From the NCBI GenBank assembly GCA_014529385.2, contig CM043964.1, forward strand, positions 130,354,920-130,418,919: a stretch of 64,000 nt of DNA, given 5' to 3'. Below, piece after piece: positions 21,603 through 31,184 of the stretch. Origin of the DNA: Adiantum capillus-veneris. Its lineage: Eukaryota; Streptophyta; Polypodiopsida; Polypodiales; Pteridaceae. The translations under genes were made by a program, and so were the position numbers. Below the pieces are notes generated by a model. The model saw only the letters and a list, made by a program, of their open reading frames with translations, was not told the origin of the DNA and did not search any database. Numbering within the stretch: position 1 is the stretch's first letter; every line of letters starts with the position of its first letter.

Positions 21603-23681
21603 ATGAATTTGAGATCGGGCAGGAATCTCCAGAATAACCAACCAAAACAAGGGGAACAAGCAAGTGTCATATCAACCGAGGGAAGTGTAAACCAAAGTTG
21701 GGTGCAACCATTAGAGCCGATCTTTGAAGGAAGTGTTTCTGATACTTCTTCGGAGAGATCTTACGAGATTTTCACTGAACACTTGGAACACTTGAACCTG
21801 AACAACAGAGAAAATATGGTAGCAGGATCATCAAACCCTTCCGCCACAATGAAGCTATTGTTCATAAAATACCAATACGACAATGAGCAAGGTGCCAGGA
21901 TCTACAAAGATGGAATGGACCGCTATTGTGTAAAGATAGAGGAGAGACCTAGTGAGTTCAAGGACTTAGTGCCTGTGAGCTATAGCGGAGATAGATATCT
22001 AGATGACGAGGGTACCATGTACTTGGTAGTCCTAAACCCTAACATTGTGGACAAGTGGGGATTGATGGGCACCAAAGCCAAAGTAGATGAAGAACTCGAG
22101 GAGAAAGCACCAATAATGAACTTCCCTGATGCGAGGTTAAGAAGAGAGAATGAAACTACAAGGATCAACACTGATAACATCTATGTGGGGCTATACAAAT
22201 ATAATAATGGGGAGCAAGATCTCTATTATAGATGTGAAGAACCCTACACCGGAGAGTTGACAGACCAAAAAAGACTTTATGTATTTACCTACACAGAGGG
22301 ATCAGAAGTGAAAATTGCTGCTTACGACAAGTATGGGAGGATGGGCAAGAAAGAATTAGAAGGATATACATGCTTTGGGGGACCACTACATCAGTATTAT
22401 GTTACTTCTAGCTCACAAAGACCAGCACCAACAAATGGAGGGCAAAACCCAATGACGATAGGAGGACAAAGAACTCAGGCTGCTGACTCTTTCAGTCAAC
22501 CTCAGTACTCGAAGCCCGGACCAATGGGATCATTACATTCCAGAGAGTCAATGGATACGAATCGAGGTAGTGCAGTTCCAATCCCCACATTTACCACTCC
22601 AGGTCCAAGGTTCGAAGCGGAACCATCACATTTACCTCCTAGTAGTAGATTCAGAGCTGGGGAACCGACAAGGGTAACCCATGAAGTCCATGATGCTAGA
22701 GAAAGCTTTAGCCGGGACACAGGAGCAATGAGATTGGTAGCAGACCATGGACGTATGAGACCATCTCAAGTAGCGAAGTGTATGCCAAAGAAGTATGGTG
22801 GTTCAGGAGATCCGTATGCACATGTGTCACTCTTTAAGCAAGTCTTAAGAGCTGAGCAGATAACCGATTTCCATACACAATACGAGGGATTTGGTCTTAC
22901 TCTGGAAGGTACGGCATTGACATGGTTTCAACCACTGAACATAGGGGGATTCCATGACATTGACCATTTGCTAAGAGAGTTTGCTGATGAATTCTCAAAA
23001 CGAGGGATTAAGCACAATACGGTCTCACAAATATATGCTTTTAAACAGAGAGAACACGAAAAAGTGAAGGAAGCTTCACTTCGCTTCAAACAATACATTG
23101 AGAGATGTCTAGTACGTGAACGACCACAAGATGACAGACTATCTGTTCTCTTTATTGAGGGACTGAGAAACGACACTCTCAAGAAGGACTTGCACTTGAA
23201 AGCTTGTACAAGTTTCGAGCAAGTAACGGTTTATGGAGAGGTGTCAGCGGATACAGATTTTGCATCCAGTAGCTCCTCCTCCGTAGCGAGCGAGACTACC
23301 ACTAAAAAGAATGTTCAAACAACAACCATGCCAAATGTAGAGCAAATGATAGAAGATGCTCTAAAAAGGATGGCACCATACCAAAAACCATTGCCAAAAA
23401 CACTGAAATGGTGTGCTATTGAACAAAAATGGACAAACCATCCAACAGAGGAGTGCTATTACAACAAAGGGTATGTAAGGGAGCGTCAGTATGCACCTCC
23501 TGCTCAATTAGCACCACCTCAAGTACATCCAGTACCTCGATACCCAACGGGAAATGTACCAGGACCTATGGGGATAGAAAGACCGCAACCGGTATTGGGA
23601 CAACAACCACCTTTACCAGGAGCAAGATCAGTGGGCATTAGATATGCACCAACCTTAGAGAAACAGGAGAACAAGCCCTAG
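21603..23681 (+). CDS. Gag of element A with a long N-terminal extension
   Basis: 692 codons from the ATG that encodes MNLRSGRN. An in-frame TTG just upstream is not needed. Residues about 390-560 form the retrotransposon gag (capsid) domain: MPKKYGGSGDPYAH, LTLEGTALTWFQPL, FADEFSKR and YAFKQREHEKVKEASLRFK, with spacing typical of Ty3/gypsy. Ahead of it are about 390 residues with no family I know. Part of that, about 80-270, looks folded, with YKDGMDRYCVKIEE, YRCEEPYTGEL and AAYDKYGRMGKKELEGYTCF; the rest is a Ser/Pro/Gln-rich linker. A Ser-rich stretch (SSSSSSVAS) and a Pro-rich tail follow the capsid domain. The frame closes with TAG, and the zinc knuckles continue in the -1 frame with no clear slippery heptamer, so a frame break is likelier than programmed shifting. 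Confidence 0.85.
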   Translation: MNLRSGRNLQNNQPKQGEQASVISTEGSVNQSWVQPLEPIFEGSVSDTSSERSYEIFTEHLEHLNLNNRENMVAGSSNPSATMKLLFIKYQYDNEQGARIYKDGMDRYCVKIEERPSEFKDLVPVSYSGDRYLDDEGTMYLVVLNPNIVDKWGLMGTKAKVDEELEEKAPIMNFPDARLRRENETTRINTDNIYVGLYKYNNGEQDLYYRCEEPYTGELTDQKRLYVFTYTEGSEVKIAAYDKYGRMGKKELEGYTCFGGPLHQYYVTSSSQRPAPTNGGQNPMTIGGQRTQAADSFSQPQYSKPGPMGSLHSRESMDTNRGSAVPIPTFTTPGPRFEAEPSHLPPSSRFRAGEPTRVTHEVHDARESFSRDTGAMRLVADHGRMRPSQVAKCMPKKYGGSGDPYAHVSLFKQVLRAEQITDFHTQYEGFGLTLEGTALTWFQPLNIGGFHDIDHLLREFADEFSKRGIKHNTVSQIYAFKQREHEKVKEASLRFKQYIERCLVRERPQDDRLSVLFIEGLRNDTLKKDLHLKACTSFEQVTVYGEVSADTDFASSSSSSVASETTTKKNVQTTTMPNVEQMIEDALKRMAPYQKPLPKTLKWCAIEQKWTNHPTEECYYNKGYVRERQYAPPAQLAPPQVHPVPRYPTGNVPGPMGIERPQPVLGQQPPLPGARSVGIRYAPTLEKQENKP

Positions 23682-24091
23682 TGCCTGTTCAAGCCTATTA
23701 CGAAGAATCTGGTGCACACATGTCTCCAACTGTGTATTACCCACCAGAAGAACCCAAACAACCAGAACCATGGGGCATGATTGGGAATGTTGGAACACCA
23801 ACAGTTACAAGTGCTTCTGATGAAGAGAGATACAATTTGGACGCAAGAACATTGATGTTCATAGCTCATGGAGGGTTAACAGGACAAAGACCATCCTATC
23901 CACAAAGGACGAATCAAATGGGACCAAGACCAGCACTAGGACCCTGTTACAAGTGTGGAGGTGACCATCTGATGAATGTTTGTCCACATACGGAAATCAT
24001 TAGAATTAACGCTTATTGCACTGAGTGTGGGGTTACTCACTTCATTGAGGATTGTTCAAAAATCCAAACAAAGTGCAAAAGACGACATTGA
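23681..24091 (+). pseudogene. nucleocapsid (zinc knuckle) part of Gag, shifted frame
   Basis: Continues Gag in the -1 frame. It has two Cys-His boxes, CYKCGGDHLMNVC and CTECGVTHFIEDC, both CX2CX3HX4C, one residue shorter between Cys and His than the standard CX2CX4HX4C knuckle. These bind RNA in the Gag nucleocapsid. The frame begins without an ATG at the Gag stop, so it would be made only by frameshift or was once joined. It ends at a TGA 186 bases before the next ATG. Confidence 0.75.
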
Positions 24092-24276
24092 ATATGCTAG
24101 AAACTATTCCTACCAGCAGTGGGTCTGAAAATGAAACTCTGATACCAACGCAAGTTGTTACTAGAGCTCAAGCTAAGAAAACCACTAGAGAACCTGAGAA
24201 TGAAAAGTTAGCGACTGAAATGGTTAGTTAAGGACCGCGGAGTCAGAGAAACACATGGAAAGCTAGAAAAGTACGC

Positions 24277-25026
24277 ATGAAGTTGAGAAAAGAACGTGAA
24301 GACGCTATTCTAGCTGAGGAACTAAAGCGAACTAAAGATAGATTAGAAAAACTTGAGAGTCAAAACGGGAAACGAGAGATGAGCTCGAAAAGAACGAAAC
24401 AAAAGAGTATCAAAGAAACAACGAGCTTAAACTCAGGGGGATCAGTGCTAGTCGACAAAGTGCACGAACCATTGGACGCACTGATGAGAGCTTACGAAGC
24501 TAGGTTAAAGAACAACCAAACACAAGAACAGAGGTGGATGACATACCCAAACGCGGAATTGGAAAAGCAGAGACTTGAAATGTGCCAGAGAATGATCGAG
24601 ACTGCACAAGCCTTATTAGAACCACCAAAAGAAACAATGAATTGTGGAACGGAAAACCCAATTCAGCAAGAGACTGTCGTTTCACGGGTAGCTGAAAAGA
24701 CTCCCAGTGCACAAAAGCCTGAAAATACACACAAGGATGACCGCATAGTGTTGAACACAACCGATCAGGAGATAGAGAGTTTTCATCCAGTCATACAGAG
24801 GTCTTACGGAAGAGATGAGGATTACAATGAATTTTGGAAACAAGTGAGAGAGGCAAACTTTGCAAACGAGCTAAGTTGCCAAGCTAATCAGACAAATTGG
24901 GAAAAGGACATCAGGAATCCTCCCATAGTGGAATTTGAGGCAGGATCTCAAGTGGACTTGGATCTGCAATCTTACTGGGGAGATGGGGCTCTGTTAGAAC
25001 AATGGAGAGCAAACCTCACTCACTGA
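24277..25026 (+). CDS. unrecognised linker ORF between Gag and protease
   Basis: 249 codons from ATG, in a third frame. The N-terminal 80 residues are highly charged and heptad-like (KREREDAILAEEL, RLEKLESQ), suggesting a coiled coil. The rest has no family I know and contains several Gln/Glu-rich stretches. Its last 25 bases overlap the ATG of the protease ORF. It is probably part of the ancestral Gag-Pol polyprotein separated by indels. Confidence 0.5.
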   Translation: MKLRKEREDAILAEELKRTKDRLEKLESQNGKREMSSKRTKQKSIKETTSLNSGGSVLVDKVHEPLDALMRAYEARLKNNQTQEQRWMTYPNAELEKQRLEMCQRMIETAQALLEPPKETMNCGTENPIQQETVVSRVAEKTPSAQKPENTHKDDRIVLNTTDQEIESFHPVIQRSYGRDEDYNEFWKQVREANFANELSCQANQTNWEKDIRNPPIVEFEAGSQVDLDLQSYWGDGALLEQWRANLTH

Positions 25027-26111
25027 ATACCTTACCTTCATACTTAGGAGAGTATGAAGCAAAATCCGAGACTAGAGCACTTCCCTCACGAAGAATCTCA
25101 TCAGAAAAAGTCATGGACTCGCAAGGATTGATAGAGATCTTGTCAACACCAGTGACATGCACTATCACTCTAGCTGAGCTTTTGAGGCTAACACCACATA
25201 TGTGGACCACTATAGGAAAATGCTTGGAGAAATTTGGGATAAAAGACCCAACATCGAGACTGAAAGAGGGTATACAAGAGCTGAGTAAACCACAAAAGAA
25301 CGCTAAGCCTGTACCCTTAAACAAGGTCGGAGAGTATTGCGAAGGTGAAGAGGGGAATACAACCTTACCAGTTGAATTCCAAGGAGTGAACACGATGGCA
25401 ATACTAGACAGCGGAGCTGGGGTAGCCATTGCTACAAAAGAAATCTGGAAAAAATGGGGGAAACCAGCAATAAGGAAGACTAGGTTGAAACTCCAATTAG
25501 CAGATGGACACATGGAGAAACCTATGGGGTTATTAGAGAAAGTTGTAGTGACTTCTTGCGGCATTGAATACGAACATACTTTTGCTATTGTCGATTTTGG
25601 CAAGGAGAATAACTATGATATCATACTGGGACGACCATTCATGAGACAGTTGAAAATGGTCCAGGATTGGGGCTACGATCACATATACCTGAGAAATATA
25701 AAAACCACTACACGTGTGAACCTGAAAGACTATAGCTACAAAGATGTGAACCGAACACCGGTGGAGGAGTTTGATTCAGCTACTTTGGCGGAATCCGAAT
25801 TTCCAGCTTGGTTAGGTAAACCCAAGGAGTTATGGATGTGTGGAGCTTCGAAATGTGGAAGTCTGAAACGAGAAGAATGTGTTTTAGAAAGGGCTATCGA
25901 AGACGAAACTTATATAGGAGAACCCTTTCCCGAGGACACACTTGAACCATTAGAATGGACACACATTCTAGCAACCCTAGATGTTTGTGCAATTCCGGAT
26001 GGTCCCACAACGAAATTTTGCGACAAGGACGGGTACGACGTGGTTCCGTACTTCATGTTGAGAACTGTACTCGAGAAAGAAACTGAAAAGAACGATACAC
26101 TGGAAAAGTAA
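25002..26111 (+). CDS. aspartic protease (retropepsin) ORF of element A
   Basis: 369 codons from ATG, in the same frame as the first Gag ORF. Residues about 120-235 form a retropepsin: FQGVNTMAILDSGAGVAI with catalytic Asp136 in DSGA, a middle LKLQLADGHMEKPMG flap-like region and the family ending YDIILGRPFMRQ near 209. The enzyme cuts Gag-Pol and acts as a dimer. The N-terminus resembles the pre-protease linker. The C-terminal 130 residues have no clear domain. A 500-base degenerate stretch follows before RT opens. A second, different retropepsin lies downstream of the integrase. Confidence 0.85.
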   Translation: MESKPHSLNTLPSYLGEYEAKSETRALPSRRISSEKVMDSQGLIEILSTPVTCTITLAELLRLTPHMWTTIGKCLEKFGIKDPTSRLKEGIQELSKPQKNAKPVPLNKVGEYCEGEEGNTTLPVEFQGVNTMAILDSGAGVAIATKEIWKKWGKPAIRKTRLKLQLADGHMEKPMGLLEKVVVTSCGIEYEHTFAIVDFGKENNYDIILGRPFMRQLKMVQDWGYDHIYLRNIKTTTRVNLKDYSYKDVNRTPVEEFDSATLAESEFPAWLGKPKELWMCGASKCGSLKREECVLERAIEDETYIGEPFPEDTLEPLEWTHILATLDVCAIPDGPTTKFCDKDGYDVVPYFMLRTVLEKETEKNDTLEK

Positions 26112-26626
26112 GATGAAGAGGAGGTGTTTCACGACATTCCCGATCATCCTGAGTGGGGAAATGAAGCAGACAACGAGTCAACGGACAATTCAAGCGGAAA
26201 CGAAGAAACTATAACGGATGTCTGATTTTATGATTTTCCGAACCAAACTAAACAACGCCAGAAACGCTATAGAGCAAAGAGAAAAACAAAGGGGGTTAGA
26301 ACCAATCCGATGCCTAGAATAAGGGGAAAAAATCAATTCCTAATGCTAGTAAAGGCAGAAGATTGTGTTAAGAACAAGATTTCTGGAAGAATGAGAGGCA
26401 ATGATCAAAAGAGCTTACGAAAAGACAAAAGAGGCTCAAGAAATCAAGTTGGAATGGAACAAAAACTGAAACAGAAAAATCAGAAAAGAACAAGCGCAAT
26501 AGAGAACACACGGAGTCCAAGCTAGAACGTAGAAACAAGTACAGAGAGCTCAAGAAAACTCTGAAAGAAGTTTGGACGACAGAAATTGAGAGTGGAGAGG
26601 ACGAAAACGCCAAAATCAAGGAAAAC
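26112..26626 (+). other. degenerate stretch between protease and RT
   Basis: Acidic and then Lys/Glu-rich coding-like sequence split over frames by stops (first stop TAA just after the protease). The RT frame is open for at least about 100 bases upstream of its GTG, so the real RT segment starts further left than the first plausible start. Confidence 0.6.
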
Positions 26627-28573
26627 GTGGATGTTCCCTCTCACTATAGGAAATTCACAATAGAGGATAGGAAGGTGGTATTAACCCCACCTATTCGAGA
26701 GAGAAAGGAGAACGAATCTTATGACGGACCGGAGGATGCAAAAAAAGTTGATTTAGCAGCTCCAGGTGAGCCACCTAGACCGGTGTACATAGCCACAGAT
26801 TTGTCTCCAGGCGAGGAAGAGAGACTTTTGAGTCTTCTCAGAGAGTATAGGGATGTGTTTGCATGGTCTTATAAGGACTTAAATGGAGTTGACCCATCGA
26901 TATGCCAACACACAATCCCACTGAAACAAGACGCAAAGCCTAGCAGACAGAGACCATACACATATAATGATACATTTGCTAAGCGAATCAAAGAAGAGAT
27001 AGATAAGCTAATGGAAGCTGAATTCATATACGAGATTGAACACACCGATTGGGTATCTCCGATTGTGGTAGTACCCAAGAAGAACGGAAAACTCCGAGTG
27101 TGTGTCAACTTAAAGAAAGTGAATGCTGCAACAATCAGGGACAATTATCCCCTGCCGATAACTGATCATGTTCTAGAGCGTGTATCAGGGAAAACAGCAT
27201 ACTCTTTTCTTGATGGTTTTTCAGGATATAACCAGCTAGCCATAGCACTGGAAGATCAACATAAAACAGCTTTTGCAACGGAGTGGGGAATTTATGCTTA
27301 TCGGGTTATGCCTTTTGGTCTAACCAATGCTCCCGCAACCTTCCAGAGGCTGATGACACATGCTTTCAAAGAATACTTAAGGTTGTTTCTAGAAATATAC
27401 ATGGATGATTTATGTGTACATTCTCTTCTGAGAGATGAGCATCTAGAACACTTAAGAAAAGTATTTGAGAAATGTAGGACATATCGCATTTGTCTCAATC
27501 CTGAGAAATGTGTGTTTATGGTCCGACAGGGCAAAATTCTGGGACATATTGTCTCACAAAACGGAATATCCACGGATTTAGAGAAGATAAAAGTTATAGT
27601 GGATATGCCTAGACCAACCAATGCGAAACAAGTACAGAGCTTTATGGGACATTGCGGATATTATAGACGATTCATTTACATGTACGCTATAATAGGCCAA
27701 CCACTTTACAGGCTAATAGTGAACTTTGAATGGACAGAGGAGTGTAAGGAATCGAAAGAGGCACTCATTATTGCTCCAGTCTTGAAATCACCAGATTGGG
27801 AGAAGATATTCCATGTGCATATAGATGCTTCGGCATATGCAATAGGATGCATTCTGGCTCAGCCAGAAGAAGGAAACATGGATTTTCCTATCTGTTACGC
27901 CAGTCGACAGCTCAACAATGCAGAGAAGAATTACACCACAACAAAGCGAGAGGGATTAGGAATGATATATGCTGTGAAGAAATTTCGGCATTATCTTCTA
28001 GCCAACAAGTTTATGTTTTTTACGGATCACCAAGCCTTGCTCTACCTAGTGAATAAACCATGCAATACCGGGAGAATAGTGAGATGGTTCATTATCTTAC
28101 TGGAATTCGACTTCACGGTAGTAGTAAAGAAAGGAAAAACACATCTTAGAGCTGATCATCTTTCGCGATTGACGAATGGAGAAGACCCTATAGGAGTAGA
28201 TGACGACATGCCAGACGCGTACTTGTTCAACATAGAAATGATACCGAAGTGGTCTCAAAATGTCGTTAACCTATTAACCTATGGAGGAGAGTTCGATAGA
28301 AGAGAATACAACCAGAAACATATTGCTATTCAGCAATCCAAGAATCTTCAATTGGTTGCAGGAAGGTTGTATCAATTGGGAAATGATCATGTTTTACGAC
28401 TATGCATCAATCCTGAGGAATATAATATATATCTGCGCGAAGCACATGTTCAGGAATGTGCATTTCATTGTTCAAGAAGGAACACATATAGGAATTTGTT
28501 ACAATTGGGAGTCTATTGGACAGGAATGAAAGAAAGCGTACATGAATATGTCAGTGTATGTATTGTATGTTAA
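26627..28573 (+). CDS. reverse transcriptase and RNase H of element A, plus a first H2C2 module
   Basis: 648 codons; the track start is GTG and the frame is open further upstream. RT: DWVSPIVVVPKKNGKLRVCV, SFLDGFSGYNQL with the first catalytic Asp, FGLTNAPATFQRLM, then YMDDL (Asp260 and Asp261). RNase H: HIDASAYAIG (Asp400), KREGLGMIYAVKKF, TDHQALLYL and RADHLSRL, so the four acidic positions are kept. The C-terminal 90 residues resemble the integrase zinc-binding module: a W-rich lead, AGRLYQLGNDHVLRLC, then H-x6-H and CIVC. It ends in TAA at 28571. The same frame stays open beyond it into the integrase ORF, whose own H2C2 module resembles this one. The enzymes copy element RNA to DNA. The stop would prevent a normal Pol unless it is read through. 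Confidence 0.93.
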   Translation: MDVPSHYRKFTIEDRKVVLTPPIRERKENESYDGPEDAKKVDLAAPGEPPRPVYIATDLSPGEEERLLSLLREYRDVFAWSYKDLNGVDPSICQHTIPLKQDAKPSRQRPYTYNDTFAKRIKEEIDKLMEAEFIYEIEHTDWVSPIVVVPKKNGKLRVCVNLKKVNAATIRDNYPLPITDHVLERVSGKTAYSFLDGFSGYNQLAIALEDQHKTAFATEWGIYAYRVMPFGLTNAPATFQRLMTHAFKEYLRLFLEIYMDDLCVHSLLRDEHLEHLRKVFEKCRTYRICLNPEKCVFMVRQGKILGHIVSQNGISTDLEKIKVIVDMPRPTNAKQVQSFMGHCGYYRRFIYMYAIIGQPLYRLIVNFEWTEECKESKEALIIAPVLKSPDWEKIFHVHIDASAYAIGCILAQPEEGNMDFPICYASRQLNNAEKNYTTTKREGLGMIYAVKKFRHYLLANKFMFFTDHQALLYLVNKPCNTGRIVRWFIILLEFDFTVVVKKGKTHLRADHLSRLTNGEDPIGVDDDMPDAYLFNIEMIPKWSQNVVNLLTYGGEFDRREYNQKHIAIQQSKNLQLVAGRLYQLGNDHVLRLCINPEEYNIYLREAHVQECAFHCSRRNTYRNLLQLGVYWTGMKESVHEYVSVCIVC

Positions 28574-28594
28574 TCAAAACCGCCAGCAGAGTAT

Positions 28595-30814
28595 TTGACA
28601 TTATATCAGATAATGATCGCTCCAGAATGGAGTCAGTATATTGTTGAATATCTCACAAATAGAACTTTCCCAGAAGGAACGTCAAAAGCTCGTCAGAAAT
28701 CTGTAGAGACAGAAGCTAGAGATTACGCTTTAATAGGAGATCAACTCTATAAGAGAGGTAAAGACAACCAGCTTAGGATTTGCACATCAGAGACTGAGTA
28801 TGTGATAATACTAAAGCAAGCTCATGGAGGAGTAGGTGGAGGCCATTTCTCAGGTGATAAGACAGCAAAACTTGTCTTAGCCGCAGGAATATGGTGGCCA
28901 ACATTACATATGGACGCTGAGGAATACGTTAAACGGTGCGATGACTGTCAGCGGACCAAAGTACCACTTAAAAGAGATGATATGCCGCTTAGACCAATGA
29001 TGGGGGCAAGAGCTTTTGCAAAATGGGGGATTGATTATGTCGGACCCATTTCACCTCCTGCATATAAGACTCATGCACAATACATCGTTGTGGCTACAGA
29101 CTATCTAACAAAGTGGGTCGAAGCAAAGGCAACTCAAAAAGCAGATGCCAGGACCACGGCACAATTTCTATATGAATACGTCTTTGTACGATATGGATTG
29201 CCAATAGAAATTGTGAGTGATCGAGGCACACATTTTATAAATGAAGTGATAGAGATCCTTCTAGATGAATTCATGGTAATCCATAGGAAATCAGCCCCGT
29301 ATCATCCACAAGCAAACGGACAAGCTGAAGCAACAAACAAAACCATATGCACGGTCCTTACGAAGATTGTATCTGAGTCGAGAACTGACTGGGACCAGAA
29401 GTTGCATTCAACATTATGGGCATATAGGGTAGCATATAAAACATCAATAGGAACGACCCCATATAACATGGTTTTTGGGCTAAATGCTATCTTACCAATA
29501 GAATTCTTGATTTCAACCTTAAGGGTGGCTAAGGATCTAGAGTGGACAGGGCACGAGCTTTCTGATAGAATAGATGACCTGGAAAAGCTAGATGAGCTTC
29601 GCCTAAAAGCAGTAGCTTCTATCTACGCTCAAAAAAGGCGACAAAAAGAATTTTTTGATAAGCATGTGCGGACTAAAGAGTTTAAGGTTGGGGACTATGT
29701 CCTAGTTTACACTCTGAAACAGCATGCTAAGAAGCTTAAAAAGCGAGGGATGGGACCTCTGGTGATTAAAGATCTATCACCAAGTGGAGCCGTCAAGCTT
29801 GCTACATTAGACGGAGAAGAAATGCCCAATTGGATTAGTGGATGCAGAGTGAAAAAGTATCTTTTGCCGCTAACCCAAGACATGCTTCTCAAAATACATC
29901 AAGAAAAGCTGCGTGTCCAGAAAAAGAAAATGATTTTGGAGGAAGCGCAAGCCGAGGCGAAGGAAAGAATGGAGAAAAGAAGACTACTACGTCAGAAACA
30001 CCGCAATGAAGGAGCAATACGAATAAACGTAGTCAGTATAACAGAAATGGATAATGACAAAGAAGAACCCATCATTGAATGCAAAGTAGGAACCAACCAA
30101 ATCAAAGCCAGAGCACTATTGGATTCAGGAGCTCAAGCTAACCTACTTTCACTCAGTTTGTATAGACAATTGACAAATGACACTAAACTACAAACTGCCA
30201 AGCAAGAGTTAAAGAGTTACTCTGAGAATTCAATCAAAACTATCGGATGCACATGTTTACATATACAGATTAACCAGTATGTGTATCCACATATGTTTTA
30301 CGTGGTTGAAGACCAAGCTACACAACAACCATTATTGCTAGGACAACCATGGCAGAAGCAATACAATGCAATGATTGACTGGAGTTCTAAATCAGTGCTT
30401 ATCAAATACAAAGGTGAAAGTCAATCAGTTAAGTTCACCAAAGGAACAGAGCCAACTCCAAAGGACAAATCCAAAGACAAAGGTAAACAACAACCAGAGA
30501 AAAAGAAGAAGCAATGGCAACCAAAAGTTTCTTTACAACCGGATTACTCTTCGACGAGGAATTCTCAACAGTGGATAAGGAAGACAAGCAATAATATAAC
30601 AGCTCAACCTTGGGAAAAAACGGAGTCAAAGTTGGTATGGAGACCAAAAAAGGTTGTGCCAGAGAACACAAAGGTGGAAAACAGAGTCTTCAATACCAGA
30701 CAACAGAGTGATTCCAGACAATCAAGGACAGTGACACAGATCTGGATTCCAAAGAAGTTCATGACGGCACAAAGCTATAGCAAGCAAATTTGGATCCCAA
30801 AGATTTGTAAATAG
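28595..30814 (+). CDS. integrase with a second retropepsin domain fused at its C-terminus
   Basis: 739 codons in the same frame as RT, 21 bases after its stop. It has no ATG at the listed start (TTG), so read-through or a later ATG would be needed. H2C2 module: H-x6-H (AHGGVGGGH) and CDDC. Integrase core: GIDYVGPI (Asp147), VSDRGTHF (Asp209), NGQAEATNK (Glu245), a D-x61-D-x35-E set typical of the family. A GPLVIKDL..SGAVKLATL segment is the C-terminal domain; there is no chromodomain. After a Lys/Glu-rich helix a second aspartic protease follows: ARALLDSGAQANLLSL with Asp510, then a VVEDQATQQPLLLGQPW ending near 582, about residues 490-610. Its sequence differs from the upstream protease. The tail is rich in Lys, Gln and repeated W-x-x-K. 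Confidence 0.93.
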   Translation: MTLYQIMIAPEWSQYIVEYLTNRTFPEGTSKARQKSVETEARDYALIGDQLYKRGKDNQLRICTSETEYVIILKQAHGGVGGGHFSGDKTAKLVLAAGIWWPTLHMDAEEYVKRCDDCQRTKVPLKRDDMPLRPMMGARAFAKWGIDYVGPISPPAYKTHAQYIVVATDYLTKWVEAKATQKADARTTAQFLYEYVFVRYGLPIEIVSDRGTHFINEVIEILLDEFMVIHRKSAPYHPQANGQAEATNKTICTVLTKIVSESRTDWDQKLHSTLWAYRVAYKTSIGTTPYNMVFGLNAILPIEFLISTLRVAKDLEWTGHELSDRIDDLEKLDELRLKAVASIYAQKRRQKEFFDKHVRTKEFKVGDYVLVYTLKQHAKKLKKRGMGPLVIKDLSPSGAVKLATLDGEEMPNWISGCRVKKYLLPLTQDMLLKIHQEKLRVQKKKMILEEAQAEAKERMEKRRLLRQKHRNEGAIRINVVSITEMDNDKEEPIIECKVGTNQIKARALLDSGAQANLLSLSLYRQLTNDTKLQTAKQELKSYSENSIKTIGCTCLHIQINQYVYPHMFYVVEDQATQQPLLLGQPWQKQYNAMIDWSSKSVLIKYKGESQSVKFTKGTEPTPKDKSKDKGKQQPEKKKKQWQPKVSLQPDYSSTRNSQQWIRKTSNNITAQPWEKTESKLVWRPKKVVPENTKVENRVFNTRQQSDSRQSRTVTQIWIPKKFMTAQSYSKQIWIPKICK

Positions 30815-30906
30815 GAACTCCCTTCAGTACAATCAACGGAACTCCTAGGTATTTCAAGTCGAGGAAATCAACACAAAGAACAAAGCAGGTTTGGGTCGCA
30901 AAGAGT

Positions 30907-31149
30907 TTGTGGCAAGCACAAGTGAAGCGGAAGCAGATTTGGATTGTGAAAAAGAACAACAAAGTAAAGAAGAATCCATCTACTGATTCTACTACCGAAG
31001 TGCCAAAAACAACCCAAAACCCGACCACCAATCCTTCAATCAAACAAAGAGCAGCTTTATTGGAAAGACTGTTGTATCATCGCTCTACAATTGCATTGGG
31101 AACTTATGACCAAAACAACTACAATGCTTCGCCCACAGACACTTCATAG
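30907..31149 (+). pseudogene. continuation of the W/K-rich tail in a shifted frame
   Basis: 80 codons, basic then Thr/Pro-rich. It carries KQIWIVKK, the same pattern as TQIWIPKK and KQIWIPK at the end of the integrase ORF, and a KQVWVAK lies just upstream in frame. It is therefore the displaced 3' end of the pol frame rather than a separate gene. It ends about 20 bases before the internal polypurine tract. Confidence 0.6.
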
Positions 31150-31170
31150 TCGTCTGGGAGGACTCAGACT

Positions 31171-31184
31171 AGGAGGGGGGGAGG
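31171..31184 (+). other. internal polypurine tract-like sequence
   Basis: AGGAGGGGGGGAGG, followed by tatacaggtatacagg, right after the last pol frame. It is very like the terminal tract GGAGGGGGGGAG at 37281. In a normal-length gypsy element the 3' LTR would start here. It could prime extra plus-strand synthesis or mark an older 3' end. Confidence 0.6.
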
